From contig JAYMTA010000469.1 of NCBI GenBank assembly GCA_036897625.1, positions 1 to 28,245 on the forward strand: a stretch of 28,245 bases of DNA, given 5' to 3'. Source of the DNA: Pelargonium cotyledonis (lineage: Eukaryota > Streptophyta > Magnoliopsida > Geraniales > Geraniaceae). This document shows positions 7,726 to 20,364 of the stretch, one piece after another. The position numbers were made by a program, and so were the translations under genes. Position 1 is the first letter of the stretch, and each line of letters opens with the position of its first letter. The notes beneath the pieces are model-generated. The model was not told the DNA's origin. It was given only the letters and a program-made list of their open reading frames with translations, and searched no databases.

Positions 7726-10700
7726 ATGGGGAGACAGAAAGGAGAAGCCGGTAGGAGCAAGTCGCGCCCTTCCAGCAGCAGGTACTGCTGCGATTTTTTC
7801 ATTTCGCACTCCCAATTTGCAATTCCAGGAGTTTCGTTTAGATTCAATTCAGTTCTGTTATGTATATTGCTAATGTACTGATGCTTTTGGAGATTTACAG
7901 TTTGGCGGCTTCTTTGTTGCCGTCCGGTTCTGCTGCGGCCGTTGGATTCGGTGGATATGTAGGAAGTTCGCGCCTCGACTCTTCTCTTGCTGTGGATGAT
8001 TCTTCGCCATTCCCGGTATCAACGTCCTTTAGTCACTTTCTTCAATTTTTTTTTTTCTTTTCAGTTAAAACTTGCTGGTATTGATTTTGATATTAAGTTT
8101 GAGTTTGGATTTGCAGGATGTAGATAGTGAAGTGGTGCTACACTTGAAGAGGCTAGCTAGGAAAGACCCCACCACCAAGGTATCGCTATTGTTTTCTCAA
8201 CATTATGGAGCTATTTTTCAGACAGATGATGCATAATTAGAGTATATTTAGGACATAGTAGAACCAACTCAAATATTCCACTCCAAAATGAGTGTCTACT
8301 TTCTTGTATTTGTAAAATCAAGGATAAATTAGTTAGAACTGGACATTCTCACTTATACTCCCATGTGCACTTGTATAACAGACTTAAGGAGATCTAACTA
8401 ACTTTTGTTAGAGAGTGTTGTTAATTGATATGCATAAGTAACTAATAGTAAGCAAAGTGGACGATCATTTTTGGGACAGAAAGAGTAGCCAACTAACAAA
8501 TGAAGACCATGAGGTTGTCCTTTTTAGGCTATTATTCATAGCGATTGTGGCATGGAATGCCAATGGACTGCTAGAAAAGTTATTAGCAACTGTGAAGTTT
8601 GGCGATGAGTGACATACTCTGTACAACTATAGTTGAACTTGAATACTTTTATCTCAAGAAATCTCAATATTCCCCTGTTTATGACCATTGTTTTCTAGTC
8701 ATTTTTCGGTAAATTTGTGACTTGTATCACTTGTACAGAGTGCATCAGTGTCTCCTTTATTGAAGTATTCATATTTTCATTTTTAAATATTTTGCTTGAT
8801 GATGGAAAGTTATTGTCTAGAGTGGGAGCATTGCTTACATCATGAACTTAGCACTGTAGTAAGTGGCTAGATATGGAAGGTGGGCATGTAATGAAAATAT
8901 GGCAGTATTTAAAGAGATCCTAACATGGCTAGACTGAGAAATACATGCTACTACTGCTCCTTTTTCCTTCATTCTCACTTAGTGAAGTATAATGTCTTCT
9001 TTCTGATATATTATTACGTATAGCTCATATGCTAATGTTTCTTGACAGCTTAAAGCTTTGGCATCTTTGTCTGTTCTTCTTAAGGAAAAGACCGCTAAAG
9101 ATTTAGTTCTAATCATTCCACAATGGGTAAAAATGCAATACAAATTGTGCTAGCTTGATTGTTAGTAAAACCTTAGGTGTGGCAATGCTTCGTATTCTGA
9201 CTTTTGGCATCCTGTCATGTTAGGCATTTGAATACAAGAGGCTATTGTTGGATTATAACAGAGAGGTCCGTCGAGCCACTCATGATGTCATGACAAATTT
9301 TGTTGCTACTATTGGGTTCGAATTTCTCTTTTGGAGAATACTAATCAATTCTACTCTTTCTTTGTCTCATGGTTCTTGATTGTAATTTACTTATGGAATC
9401 CTTTTATGTTTTCGCAGAAGGGATTTAGCTCCTCATCTGAAGACTTGGATGGGACCATGGTGGTTTTCTCAATTTGATCCAGTTTCTGAAGTTTCTCAGG
9501 CTGCAAAGAGATCATTACAGGTATATTATCAGTTCTATGTAGCCTTTAAAGGTTCACATCTTGTCCGTATAAGGACAACACATTTTTATGAGATAAGGAT
9601 GAGGCTGTCAAACAAAGTTGGATAGCTTTAATTGAAGGTAATATGAGGGAGAATGATCTAATGTAGTTTGGACATGTGCAACATTTGTGGTAAATAGAAA
9701 CTAAAAGGATTAGGAGTAGGCCTATGTTAACATAGAAGGAAGTAATAGGAAGGACATGACAATGCATTACTCAGCGAAGGAGATAGCATTGTATAGGATG
9801 GAGTGGAGGATACAAATAGAATATCCAAAAGAGCTTTGCTTTTGCTAAAAATTCATTTAGCCAACTCCAACATTGTTTTGAAAATGACTTTAATCTTGTT
9901 TTTTTTTTCTCCTTTCTTTTCATTCATTTACAATTTTATTTATGACAGAAGTGCAAATTGGAATTTGTCTGAGATTTAGGCCTATGTTAACATAGAAGGA
10001 AGTAATAGGAAGGACATAACAATGCATTACTTAGCGAAGGAGATAGCATTGTATAGGATGGAGTGGAGGATACGAATGGAATATCCAAAAGAGCTTTGCA
10101 TTTGCTAAAAATTCATTTAGCCAATTCCAACATTGTTTTGAAAATGACTTTAATCATGTTTTTTTTCTCCTTTCTTTTCATTCATTTACAATTTTATTTA
10201 TGACAGAAGTGGAAATTGGAATTTGTCTGAGATTTAGTAATTGATTATTATATCTACTGTTCACCCACAGAATCATACAAAAACATCCAGATATACATGT
10301 CATGTATGGAGTTCTATTATAGTTTCTCCCTTCTTGCCCAGAATCATAATAAAAACATCCAGATATACATGTCATGTATAGTAAATGAGCCATATGATAT
10401 TAGCAGTGTGGCAACTCCCAATTGATAGCTTTCTAAATAGTCTCATCCACAAAAGAAAGGTTAGCGATTTAAATTACTTCAGTGTTGGTTGAAGGGTTAT
10501 TGAGTTAATTTCATCAGTGTTTGGCGGAAAAATGGTTTTGGTTCTAGCTTGGCATATAACATATAACGACGAAGCCTTTCCCACAGTAAGTTAGAGTTGG
10601 CTATCTGAATCCTGTTACCTGTAGCATATATTTTGGCTTTTGAGGAATGGTTGACTAGGCTGTTTGGCCTATGGAGCCTGCCTAGTGTAAGATATGTTGG

Positions 10701-13700
10701 GTTTGAATCAGATGCATCTCATGACTCATCTTGATTCTTATGTAACTTTTTCTAGAGAGTTTGGATATTTCTTTTCCTTTTCTCTTCTTCAAGTTATGAG
10801 GGTAGCACTTGGAGCCTTATCTTATAATGTATAATCTGCATCAATTTTTAGTTTATTACTTTATTGTTATTTGTCATGCTGAGAATGTTCTTTTATAATG
10901 TTGCAACCAAAGTGTTCCTTCCATTCTTTTCTTTATTTTATAGTTAAATCTTTTCTTTTTACTAAGAAAACCTTTATTCTAGCTAATTCATACATCTGTT
11001 ATTGTTTGCGACTCTTATTTATGTTTTAATATTTACTTTCTAATAACAGTCAGCCTTTCCGGCACAAGAAAAGAGACTAGATGCGTTAATCCTGTGTACA
11101 ACTGACATATTTATGTATTTGGAAGAAAACTTAAAGCTCACACCACAAAGTATGTCTGACAAAGCCATTGCTTTGGATGAATTGGAAGAGATGCACCAGC
11201 AGGTATCCATTTAGACTCTCTCCATCGTCCGTGATGTGGCTCATTATCCCTGATACTATTCTTCTTAAATAATAATGCCTTTTGAGTAAAGGAAACAGCC
11301 TTTATGCGGAAGAAATATTAAGGCTTTGTACATAAATGACCCTTTCAAGACCCCAAAATGGTGGGAGCCTCATGTATTAGATTGCTTCCTTTTTTTTTTC
11401 TTTATTCTTTTTTTTTTCCATCGCCTATTGAACATCCACCCCTCAGGAACTGAAGAGATACAAAGAACTGGATCACAAAATAGTGATCGGTTTTCATTTC
11501 AGTTTATATATAATTCTGTCTACTGGTTTTGCTGACAGATGTAGTATACACAGATTATGATGTAGAAGGATTTCTTGATAGTTCGATTTTTTATTTATTT
11601 ATTTCAGGGGTTCTTGTAAAGACATTTGTTTTGAATGTTATCTGTAGTTCTATTGCTGTTCCTGATTTGTTATTTGTTAGTATTTGTACTATTAAAATAC
11701 CCAGAAATGGTATTTTCCGTAGAAATACCATGCTTATTTTGATGATCCTCGATACAAAATAAGGAAAGGTATTGCCATTGCCATTTGCCATTTTCATCTT
11801 CCTGAGTTCTCTCTCTGTTTTCCATGAGTGCAGGTGATTTCTTCGTCATTGTTGGCCTTGGCTACCCTCCTGGATGTTTTATTTTTTAGACGTGTTGAAA
11901 CGCTTGGTCTTGAAAATGTAGCAGCTGAACCAAAACATGGTTCAAAGGCTAGGGCTACTGGTATTTCTTTTGCTGAGAAGTTGTTCTCTGACCATAAATA
12001 TTTTCTTGACTTTATGAAGTCGCAAAGCCCTGCCATCCGATCAGCTACATATTCATTATTAGGGAGCTACATCAAAAATATTCCTCAAGCTTTTAATGAA
12101 GTAAATATGAAAACCCTTGCTACCGCAATTCTTGGCGCCTTTCAGGAAAAAGATCCTTCTTGTCATTCATCTATGTGGGATGCAGTGTTATTGTTTTCTA
12201 AAACATTTCCTGGCAGTTGGACTTCCTTGAATGTTCAGAAAACTATACTCAACCGTTTTTGGCACTTCCTTAGGAATGGGTGCTTTGGATCTCAGAAGGT
12301 TTCTTATCCTGCTTTGATCCTCTTCTTAGACACTGTGCCTTCCAAAGCAATAGTGGGAGAGGTGTTCTTTCTCGATTTTTTCCAGAACCTATGGGTCGGG
12401 CGAAATCCAACCCATTCTTCAAATGCAGATCAACTTGCCTTTTTCCATGCATTTGAAGAATGTTTTATGTGGGCATTACGTAACGCATCAAGGTGGGAGG
12501 ATGTTTTGTAGCTTAACCGTGAATGCACCCAATATTTCTGCTGTTCTTTTTATTCTGATTGTGCTCTTCTCTTTTGCTATTCTCTTTTGCTATCAGATAC
12601 TGCGATGGACCCGACTCTGTTAGCCACTTCCAAGTTACTCTTGTTGAGAATGTCCTTGTAAAACTTTTGTGGCAAGACTACCTGTTCTCCGTTGGCTCTG
12701 AAAATAAGTACCCAGTAAACTATCTGCAAGAGCTGGGAAAATGCACTGTTGAAATCCTTTCAGGTATTTGTATATTGGAACACGATCTGCTTTCTGCCTT
12801 TTGTGCGGCTTTTCAGGTGAATTGCCTGGGGATATTTCAGCCAGCAGAGAACAGTGAGAAACCTTCTGAGAATGTTGAACAGATCATCAAATTTCTATTG
12901 TTACTAGAGCAGAATGTAGTTGCAAAAGGTCAAACTTGGCCCTTGGTGTATTTAGTGGGTCCGATGTTAGGGAAGTCTTTCCCATTGTCAAGATCACATG
13001 TAAGTTACTGCTGCCACATAAGAACTTTTCTTGGTAGTTGAAGTGCATGTCTATTGGAGTCTCTTTGATGTCATGTCTAACTCTACCAGCATGAAGGCTG
13101 AACCTCATAATGCAACCCCCCTCATCTAGTATCTCACTTTTCAACCTTCTCTTTGTTTCTCACTTATAAGTCCCATTATATCCCGCGTCCTTAAAGTATG
13201 GTGCTTTGTGAGCACCTATTGAGTTGGGTGGAGAAGTATTGCATCAAGTTTCTTGTTTTCATCTCATCTAGTTGTGAACACTGTCAAAATAGATATCTTA
13301 TGAACTATTTGGAAGGCATTGTTAATTTTTGTGTCTCTTTATTGTAAGTTAAAGAAAGAGCTAATTAGAACTGCATGTCTGTAAGGTATGTTGTCAGCTC
13401 TTGTTATGGTGTTATGTTGAGCTTATGCATTTTACTTTATATATTTCATTTATGTGTTTTGATTCTGAAATCAACTGTTGGGCTTCAGGATACCCCAGAT
13501 GGTGCGAGGCTTTTATCAGTTGTCGTCTCAATTTTTGGACCACGTAAGATCTTTCAAGAACTTGCTGTTCACAACCGCGAGCATTGTACTCCCCTTTCTG
13601 TTGATGGGAAGGAATTGAAGCCTGAGAACTTCATGCAAATGTTTAAGGAAACATTTGTTCCTTGGTGTTTGCTTGAAAATAGTAACTCCACCAGTGCTCG

Positions 13701-16700
13701 ACTAGATCTGTTGCTTGCACTGCTCGATGATGATTTTTTCACTGAGCAGTGGAGCACTGTTATCACATATGCAACTAACCCAGAACGTTCTAAGGCTGGG
13801 AATGGGCTCCTTGACTCCAACCAAATATCTGTATTGGCAATGCTCTTAGAGAAAGCAAGAGGACGCATTACGGGAAGGATAGTGGATGAAGGCACCAATT
13901 ATCAGCAAGGCGCCCGTCCAGAACATTGGCATCATGATCTTCTAGATTCAGCTGCTATTTCCATTTCCAGTTCCGTTGCACCCTTCAGTGCTTCTTATGC
14001 TCAGTTCGTGTGGTATGTGATTTAAGAACTGATATTATCTTAGTTATATGTTTGCAGCCTTCCATCTTCAGTCTATATTGTTTTTTCTATATGATGAAGC
14101 ATAAAAGAGATCAAAGTAGATTTGATCACAAATAAAGCATTTAAATGAACTAAGCTTTTGTATACTAATTAGGATTTCATATTGCATTGGATTTGTTTTG
14201 TCAGTGTACAACCCGTTATTCAGATTGTCTCTGCTGTATATTGTTAATTTGATATTCACATATAAATGAAATGACTGACTGAAATTATATTCTTGGTTGT
14301 TATTACTTTTAGAATTAATATTTTTGTGTTTTATGGCATACTGAAACAATTGAACAATCAGAAGGCAACTTCACAAAGGCAAACTTTTTTCTTGCATGAT
14401 AATGACCTTTCTTTATTCACCTTTCTGCAGTGCTGTCCTGGGTGGGTTGAAAGAAGATGACCAGATTTCTTTTGTTTCCAGAAGTGCAACAATCCTAATA
14501 TTTCAGCAAGTTCTCAAAAAGTTACTCACTTTTGTTCTGCAGTCTTCTTTCGCTTGGGTTAGAGATGCAGGATCTTTATTGAGTGCTGGGGCAAAAAATA
14601 CTGCTGAGCTAGAATTTGGAAGTTCCGGCAACAGAATTGAGATGGCTCAATTTGCCCTTGAAGTACTTGGGGGCAGTTTGTTTTGCTTGAAAGCCCTTGG
14701 TCAAGAAACTGAGCTAGTTTCAGCTATTCTTGCTGTATTATTTATTATTGACTGGGAGTTGGCACTATCATTGGATAATGTACTTGTGAATGACCCAACA
14801 TCTGAAATTGATGCCATGCTGGAATTTGGTAAAACTGTGCATATTTTTCTTGGTAACATGAGTAATCAATTCTGGAAAGGCTTGTGCATAAATTGTCAAA
14901 GAAGATTGGGTACTATTTTAATTCAGACCGTTAGGTCTGTCATCTTCAAAGAGGATATTCTAAATGCCGAGAGAATTGCATCATTGTGCTGCTTGTGGGT
15001 GCATCAAGTTCTTGAAAGTCTCTGTCATGATCCATATAAAGAACAAAATATGTTGGACCAGCTTCTGATCAAGGATGATAAGTGGCCTTTGTGGATCGTT
15101 CCAGATTTCAGCACCTCGAAACAACCGGCTGTCTTCCATATTCAAAATGTATCTACAGATATTGCTGTGAGTAATGACTTGTTTTAGTACTTGCTTAATG
15201 TTTTAACTTTTTTTTGTTGATTACCCTTTTTATTTATATATTTCTGCTTGTTTCTTTTCTCCACCATCTGTCAATGGGATCAAACTCTGAAAGGAACCTG
15301 GTCTTTTCTATCTAGTGATTTTGCCAAAAAAAACTTACTCAGGATTAAAAAATAGTGCTGGGAGAATATGTACCTTGAAAAAGGATTTTAAATACTTCCT
15401 TTTCTCATAAGTATCATCCAGTCCCTCTCATGTTACCACCTTATTATTTCGTACTTCCAGTATGTTTCTCTGAGTTTCTTCTTTCGCTATTGGTATGGTG
15501 GTCCTGTCTGACCTTTTGCAAAGATTTAAAAGAATTTTGATAGTTACTGGCTTTCAACTTGGCATAACTAACTACAATGTATAGTGATCACATAAAATGA
15601 GACAAAATTAGATAGGTTGTACTTCTGTTAATATTTGACTTGGCCTTTTTCAGTCATTTTAGAGATACACCCCTCATGGTACAGATGTAACCGTTCTCAT
15701 AATTTATTTATTGTGTCCATCTCTGATCAAAACTTCTCCAATGCAAACTTGTCCAGAGGGCTCCTGATTTACTGTTTACCTGACTAGATAAGCATTGATA
15801 TCTGTTTTTGCTACTTTGTCTAGCTTAGGTACTGTTGCCTATTATCTGGATTCAATTCTCATGTTATCCCTCTAGATTTATTAAATTTCTGTATCCTTGG
15901 ATTCAGTGTCTTAGATGTTTCTTTATGAACTCTGATGAGGAATTAGCTCGCTGTTCGATACCTTGATAATGCACATGGATTTTGGTGTGAGAATGGTTAT
16001 CCTTTTTAGAAAAAGAAAGGTGAAGTGTAGTTTTAAGTTTATTATATATTGTAGTTATTAGATTGTGCATTCTTCTTTCATTTAATCATATTTACACGTT
16101 GAGTAACTTCTAATTTCAAACACGTGTGCAGGCATCTGGATATCAAAAGTTTGTTTCTTTGATTAACAAACTTATACTAAAATTGGGGGTTGATAAAGTG
16201 GTTGGCGGATATATTTCAATCACTCCTCCATGTTCACCTGGGGAAACAACAGAGGAAGAGTTCACTTCTCGTGCTTGGCTCGCTGCTGAAATATTATGCA
16301 CATGGAAATGGTCAGGCGGCAGTGCCATATCTTCTTTCTTACCTTCGCTGTGTCTCTATACCAAGAGCAGCTGTTCACCTCAGGATAGCTTATTAGACTC
16401 TATTTTTAATATTTTACTTGATGGTGCTCTTGTTCGTGGAGGAAGTGGTGCACAATGTTTTTTCAGTGTATGGCCAGCTACAGATGATGAAGTGGAGGGC
16501 ATTGAAGAGCCCTTCTTGAGAGCTCTTGTATTGTTTCTTTCTACTTTGTTCAAAGATAATATATGGGGCACAGATAAAGCTATATCAGTGTTTAAACTTC
16601 TTGTTAATAAACTTTATATTGGTGAAGAAGTGAACATGAATTGTTTGAAGATCGCTCCTCTTATTGTACATGTGGTTGTTCAACCATTATGTCAAAGGAG

Positions 16701-19700
16701 CATCAGATCTGGTAACTCTAGTGAGGATGCCCAACCTGATTGTCCTCAGGAAGATAATATGCAGGATACCATCAAGGATTGGCTCCAAAGGACCCTTTCG
16801 TTCCCTCCTTTGACTATATGGAAAGGTGAAGAAGGTAAATACAGTATTTTCTCAAAATGACAGGCACGTTGTTTTTGTCTTATGTGAGGATTGCGGAATT
16901 ATTATCACATCGTTTCTCAAACATTCGAATTTTAGGATTGGGTTTGTTAGAGTACAGAATTAATAATAGGCTTATAGGCAAGAAGACTTGTGCAGTGGCC
17001 TTGTGCAAAGCAATAACAGGCTTGCACGTGAGGGGCATGTCAGAGTACAAATTAATATTAGACCTTCAACTATCAACTTAAGCTTTTAGCTGAGTTGGTC
17101 CTCTATAGGGTTAAAATATTTTAGGAGCTTCTAGTCTGGCAGCCCCTACACCCCTTCTTGCAACATACTATATTTTTTGTTGTTTGAAATGTTCATTTGT
17201 TGATGCACATTCTCATTTGGTAATGCTGCCATGTTTTACTTAATTATTTTTATGTGTGGTGTTTGTATGTAGGTATGGAAGAATGGTTTCAATTGATTAT
17301 TTCTTGCTATCCTTTAACTACAAGTGGGGGAAAAAAGGCATTGAAGGTAGGAAGAGACGCTAGCCCTGCAGAGAGAGTACTTTTGCTTGATTTATTTCGG
17401 AAACAAAGACCCGGTGTTGGTGCACTGGCTGTGGCCAATCAACTGCCAGTGGCACAAATGCTGTTATCGAAACTGATGGTTATTGCAATTAGCTATTGCT
17501 GGGAAGAATTTGATGATGATGATTGGGAGTTTGTATTGTCTAATTTGAAGCGTTGGATTCAATCAGCAGTTGTGATGTTGGAGGAAGTTGCTGAAAATAT
17601 AAATGATCTTATCAATGACTGCCCTGTTTCTGATAATTCGGATGCTATTGTGAAGAAGGTTGAGCATATTGTTTCTATTCCGGACCATTTCCCACTAAAT
17701 ATTGCTACAAATGCCCTTCTATCATTTTCTCTGTTTTCCGGGCTTTTGGGGGCTCAGACAGAAAGTAAAGACAGTACAAGCCTGTTGAAGTCAGAAAGAT
17801 GGGATCCTGTAAAAGATCGTATTCTAGAAGGCATTCTTCGTATATTCTTCTCCACCGGCATTGCTGAAGCTATTGTAAGTTCCTATTCTGATGAAGTTGC
17901 GTCTATCATTGCTTCATCTCGGCTCGATCACCCTTTCTTCTGGGAGTTTGTGGCTTCTAGTGTTGTAAGCTCCTCACCACAAGCACGAGATAGAGCAGTG
18001 AGGTCAATTGAATTTTGGGGATTAAGGAAAGGGCCCATTAGTTCTTTGTATGCCATCCTTTTTTCCTCCAAACCAGTTCCTTCTTTGCAGTATGCCGCTT
18101 TTGTTATCCTTTCAACTGAACCTGTTGTACGTCGGGCTATTAGTCATGAAGACAATGCATCTTGTGTGGGTGTTGGTGTTTCTGGTGATCAAGATTCTTC
18201 TGGTCTTGAGTTGCCGGCAGAGGAAAATTTTCATATGAAAGTGGAAATAGCTGGAATAATAGAGAAGTTACCTTATGAGGTTCTTGTGATGGATTTAGTG
18301 GCACAAGAGCGGGTAAGTTTTGCTTCAATCACTTGCTTGTTTAGTTGTTTTTTTTTTTTGTTTTTTGCATTCTTTGTCTTTTCATTTCTACTTTATTTTA
18401 GGGGGGAAATGGCCTATTAAGTCCATAAACTTCCAAAAAGTCACTTATTTAGTCCCTACCATTAGTTGGAGTTTTTTGACCGTTATCTTTGATGACTTAG
18501 CACTGGTGTGGCATTTCAAATAATTATCTGTGGTGCTGACATGGGATTTTAAAACAGTTGATGGAATGATTAAATGTGGCGCTGATGTGACATTCAAATT
18601 TATTTGTTTTAGATGCCGGGTTAGCACCACATCTTCAAAGTTAGCGGCAATTAATTTAGGCTTTCTGAAAGTTCAAAGACCTTCTTGACCATTTTCCCTT
18701 TGTTTTACTGAAGTTACTATTCATGCCTTTGTCTCAAAGAGTAATGTCTTAGAATTTTTCTCTATATTTGCAGGTACATGTATTTCTTGCATGGTCTCTT
18801 TTGCTGTCGCATTTGTGGTATTTACCACCGTCTTCGCCTTCAACGGATAGATTGATTCAGTATATTCAAGAATCAACTAATTCTGTCATATTAGATTGCC
18901 TTTTCCAGCATATTCCTCTGGAATTGTGTACGCCACAGAATCTGAAGAAGAAAGACGCAGAACTTCCTGCTGGGCTATCAGAAGCTGCAACTGCAGCAAC
19001 ACGTGCGATCAAAACCGGATCGCTACTATTTTCTGTTGAATCACTCTGGCCCACTGAGCCAGCGAAAATGGCATCACTTGCTGGAGCAATATATGGTTTG
19101 ATGCTTCATGTCCTTCCCGCCTATGTTCGAGGGTGGTTTAGTGATCTACGTGACCGTTCTACATCATCTCTTGTTGAATCCTTCACGAGAACTTGGTGCA
19201 GCCCTTCTTTAATTGCAGATGAACTATCACAGGTGTGTAGTATTTTTTACACTGATGCAAGGTTCGGTGTGCTAATTAGTGTTTGCGGAGTGCAAGTTTA
19301 TAATTTTAAATACTTGAAGTTCTTAGGAATTATTTGGATTTAAATTAATCAAACTTTAGGCTATTGCATGCACTTTTTCAAATTATTTTGGACCAGACAA
19401 CGGAACTTAGGTAGCGTCTGGATTATAATTCTTCAGAAATGACTGGACATTCTTCATTCTCATTCGAGTATTGAGGTCAATCACACGATAATTCTGTTTA
19501 GCTTTTCTTATAGGTGCAATTTAGTGTAACATTGTCTCGGACTTAAATTTGATTGCTATGATGCTCCTCTGAGATGTTGACTTTGAAATGCAGATCAAGA
19601 AAACAGATTTTATAGATGAAAACTTCTCAGTTAGCGTAAGCAAATCAGCTAATGAGGTTGTTGCAACTTATACGAAGGATGAGACGGGAATGGACTTGGT

Positions 19701-20364
19701 TATTCGTCTTCCTGCTGCTTATCCGTTACGACCTGTGGACGTTGATTGTACAAAGAGCCTAGGCATTAGTGAAGTCAAGCAGAGAAAATGGCTACTATCA
19801 ATGATGTCATTTGTTCGGAATCAGGTACTTGTGGATTACTATTCATGCCTTCCTTTTGCAGTTTGTTTATGTTTTTTTGTACTAACAAAAGGTCTTGGAG
19901 CTTTGTATTGATTTGTTCTCGCAGGTATGATTTAATTATTGGGGTAATAACGAATAATTAACCCGTAGTATCATAACTAACCTAAAGAATACTTCACGAG
20001 ACTTGATTAACTTAATTTTAGCTAACCCATTATCCTCTGGTTACATGGTGATATTGGGTAAAGATTATACGTTAAATTATACATACAATGACGATTTGAT
20101 TACAATGGCTAATTTGCATTTTTTTGTTTGATGCAGAATGGAGCTTTAGCTGAAGCTATTAGGATATGGAAGCGCAATTTCGACAAGGAATTTGAAGGTA
20201 TCGAAGAATGTCCCATCTGCTATAGTGTTATCCACACAACCAACCACGGTCTTCCCCGACTTGCTTGCAAGACCTGCAAGCACAGATTCCATGCAGCTTG
20301 CCTCTACAAATGGTTCTCGACGTCTCACAAATCGACTTGCCCGTTGTGCCAATCTCCATTCTGA
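7726..20364 (+). CDS. LTN1: LISTERIN E3 ubiquitin-protein ligase (RQC complex)
   Basis: Sixteen exons: 7726-7781, 7901-8015, 8117-8179, 9049-9126, 9224-9315, 9418-9520, 11050-11202, 11834-12492, 12597-12999, 13489-14012, 14431-15166, 16132-16834, 17273-18312, 18774-19232, 19594-19824, 20137-20364. Total 5643 bp, 1880 aa, close to the usual plant length of about 1870. Phases match at every GT-AG junction. Listerin adds ubiquitin to nascent chains stuck on 60S subunits after ribosome stalling, with NEMF/Rqc2 and CDC48. The N-terminus ([12 protein letters not shown], then [19 protein letters not shown]) is the conserved plant start; the middle is alpha-helical HEAT/ARM-like; exon 15 (about residues 1729-1805) carries the RWD region with [15 protein letters not shown]; the last exon encodes the RING, C-x2-C-x15-C-x2-C-x4-H-x2-C-x12-C-x2-C from residue 1830 to the extreme C-terminus. 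All eight zinc ligands are present. The gene looks intact. Confidence 0.96.
8274..8487. mobile_element. Stowaway-like (Tc1/mariner) MITE in LTN1 intron 3
   Basis: The left end reads TA..CTCCAAAATGAGTGTCTAC and the right end GTGGACGATCATTTTTGGG..AGTA, the decayed form of the widespread CTCCCTCCGTCCCAAAAT terminal repeat, with TA at both edges. About 210 bp. Its interior (AAGGATAAATTAGTTAG ... GATCTAACTAACTT) matches the element at 22576-22793 in inverted orientation, so the two are one family. Confidence 0.7.
9590..9835 (+). mobile_element. RTE-type LINE 3' coding relic in LTN1 intron 6
   Basis: Conceptual translation in shifting frames gives [10 protein letters not shown], then FGHVQH, then a KEVIGR segment, then [12 protein letters not shown]. 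This is the order seen at the C-terminus of plant RTE-like LINE ORFs (LRWFGHVQRR ... RP..TW.E.. ..DM..L.L... DMALDRAEWR). Several stop codons (for example after NDLM) and at least one frame change show it is long dead. Only the end of the ORF is present; no reverse transcriptase core is seen. Confidence 0.65.
9718..10236 (+). repeat. 260-bp tandem duplication in LTN1 intron 6
   Basis: Copy 1 is 9718-9977 and copy 2 9978-10236. They differ at only a handful of positions plus the length of one T run (near 9900 and 10158), so identity is about 96-97 percent and the duplication is young. Each copy begins inside the LINE relic and ends in GTCTGAGATTTA, so the duplication happened after the LINE had decayed. 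Confidence 0.95.
10268..10380 (+). repeat. 71-bp period direct repeat in LTN1 intron 6
   Basis: CAGAATCATA..AAAACATCCAG followed by ATATACATGTCATGTAT occurs at about 10268-10307 and again at about 10339-10379. The two copies are nearly identical over about 40 bp and lie directly after the 260-bp duplication. Confidence 0.9.
11286..11412 (+). mobile_element. Au-like SINE 3' fragment in LTN1 intron 7
   Basis: The order GGAAACAGCCT, TGCGG, AAGGCTTTGTACA, GACCCTTTC..GACCCC, GTGGGAGCCTC and then a T-rich tail follows the 3' part of the angiosperm Au SINE family (typically GGAAACAGCCTC ... AAGGCTGCGTAC ... GACCCTTCCCCGGACCCC ... GGGAGC ... T tail). It is diverged. The tRNA-derived A/B-box part was not recognised upstream, so I call a fragment. 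Confidence 0.6.
15167..16131 (+). other. Long LTN1 intron 11, no feature seen
   Basis: A 965-bp intron bounded by GTGAGT and CAG. It is T-rich and I see no coding segment, tandem repeat or framed transposon in it. Introns 9 (13000-13488) and 10 (14013-14430) are likewise unremarkable. Confidence 0.6.
16930..17115 (+). mobile_element. Possible LTR-retrotransposon LTR-derived fragment in LTN1 intron 12
   Basis: The sequence contains a repeated AGAGTACA.AATTAATA block (about 16949 and 17043), GCACGTGAGGGGC, and CAACTTAAGCTTTT followed by TGAGTTGGTCCT. These phrases are common in the ends of plant LTR retrotransposons near the primer-binding region. No internal region or paired LTR is present, so at most it is an old, broken fossil. 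Family not assigned. Confidence 0.35.
18401..18698. mobile_element. Mutator-type MITE in LTN1 intron 13
   Basis: A 298-bp element with imperfect terminal inverted repeats of about 30 bp: GGGGAAATGGCCTATTAAG at the left, and the reverse complement of the right end reads GGGAAAATGGTCAAGAAGG, both continuing into TC..(A/T)..AACTTTC/AACTTCC. The flanks TTTATTTTA (18392-18400) and TTTGTTTTA (18699-18707) agree at 8 of 9 positions, which fits the 9-bp target duplication of Mutator-like elements. No transposase is present. Confidence 0.7.

Noticed and set aside
11326-11762. Two short open frames in LTN1 intron 7
   Set aside because: They lie in the Au-like SINE fragment and T-rich intron between well-supported exons.
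12493-12596. Possible retained sequence after LTN1 exon 8
   Set aside because: The frame stops soon after the donor, while splicing 12492 to 12597 restores the conserved NASRYCDG segment in phase.
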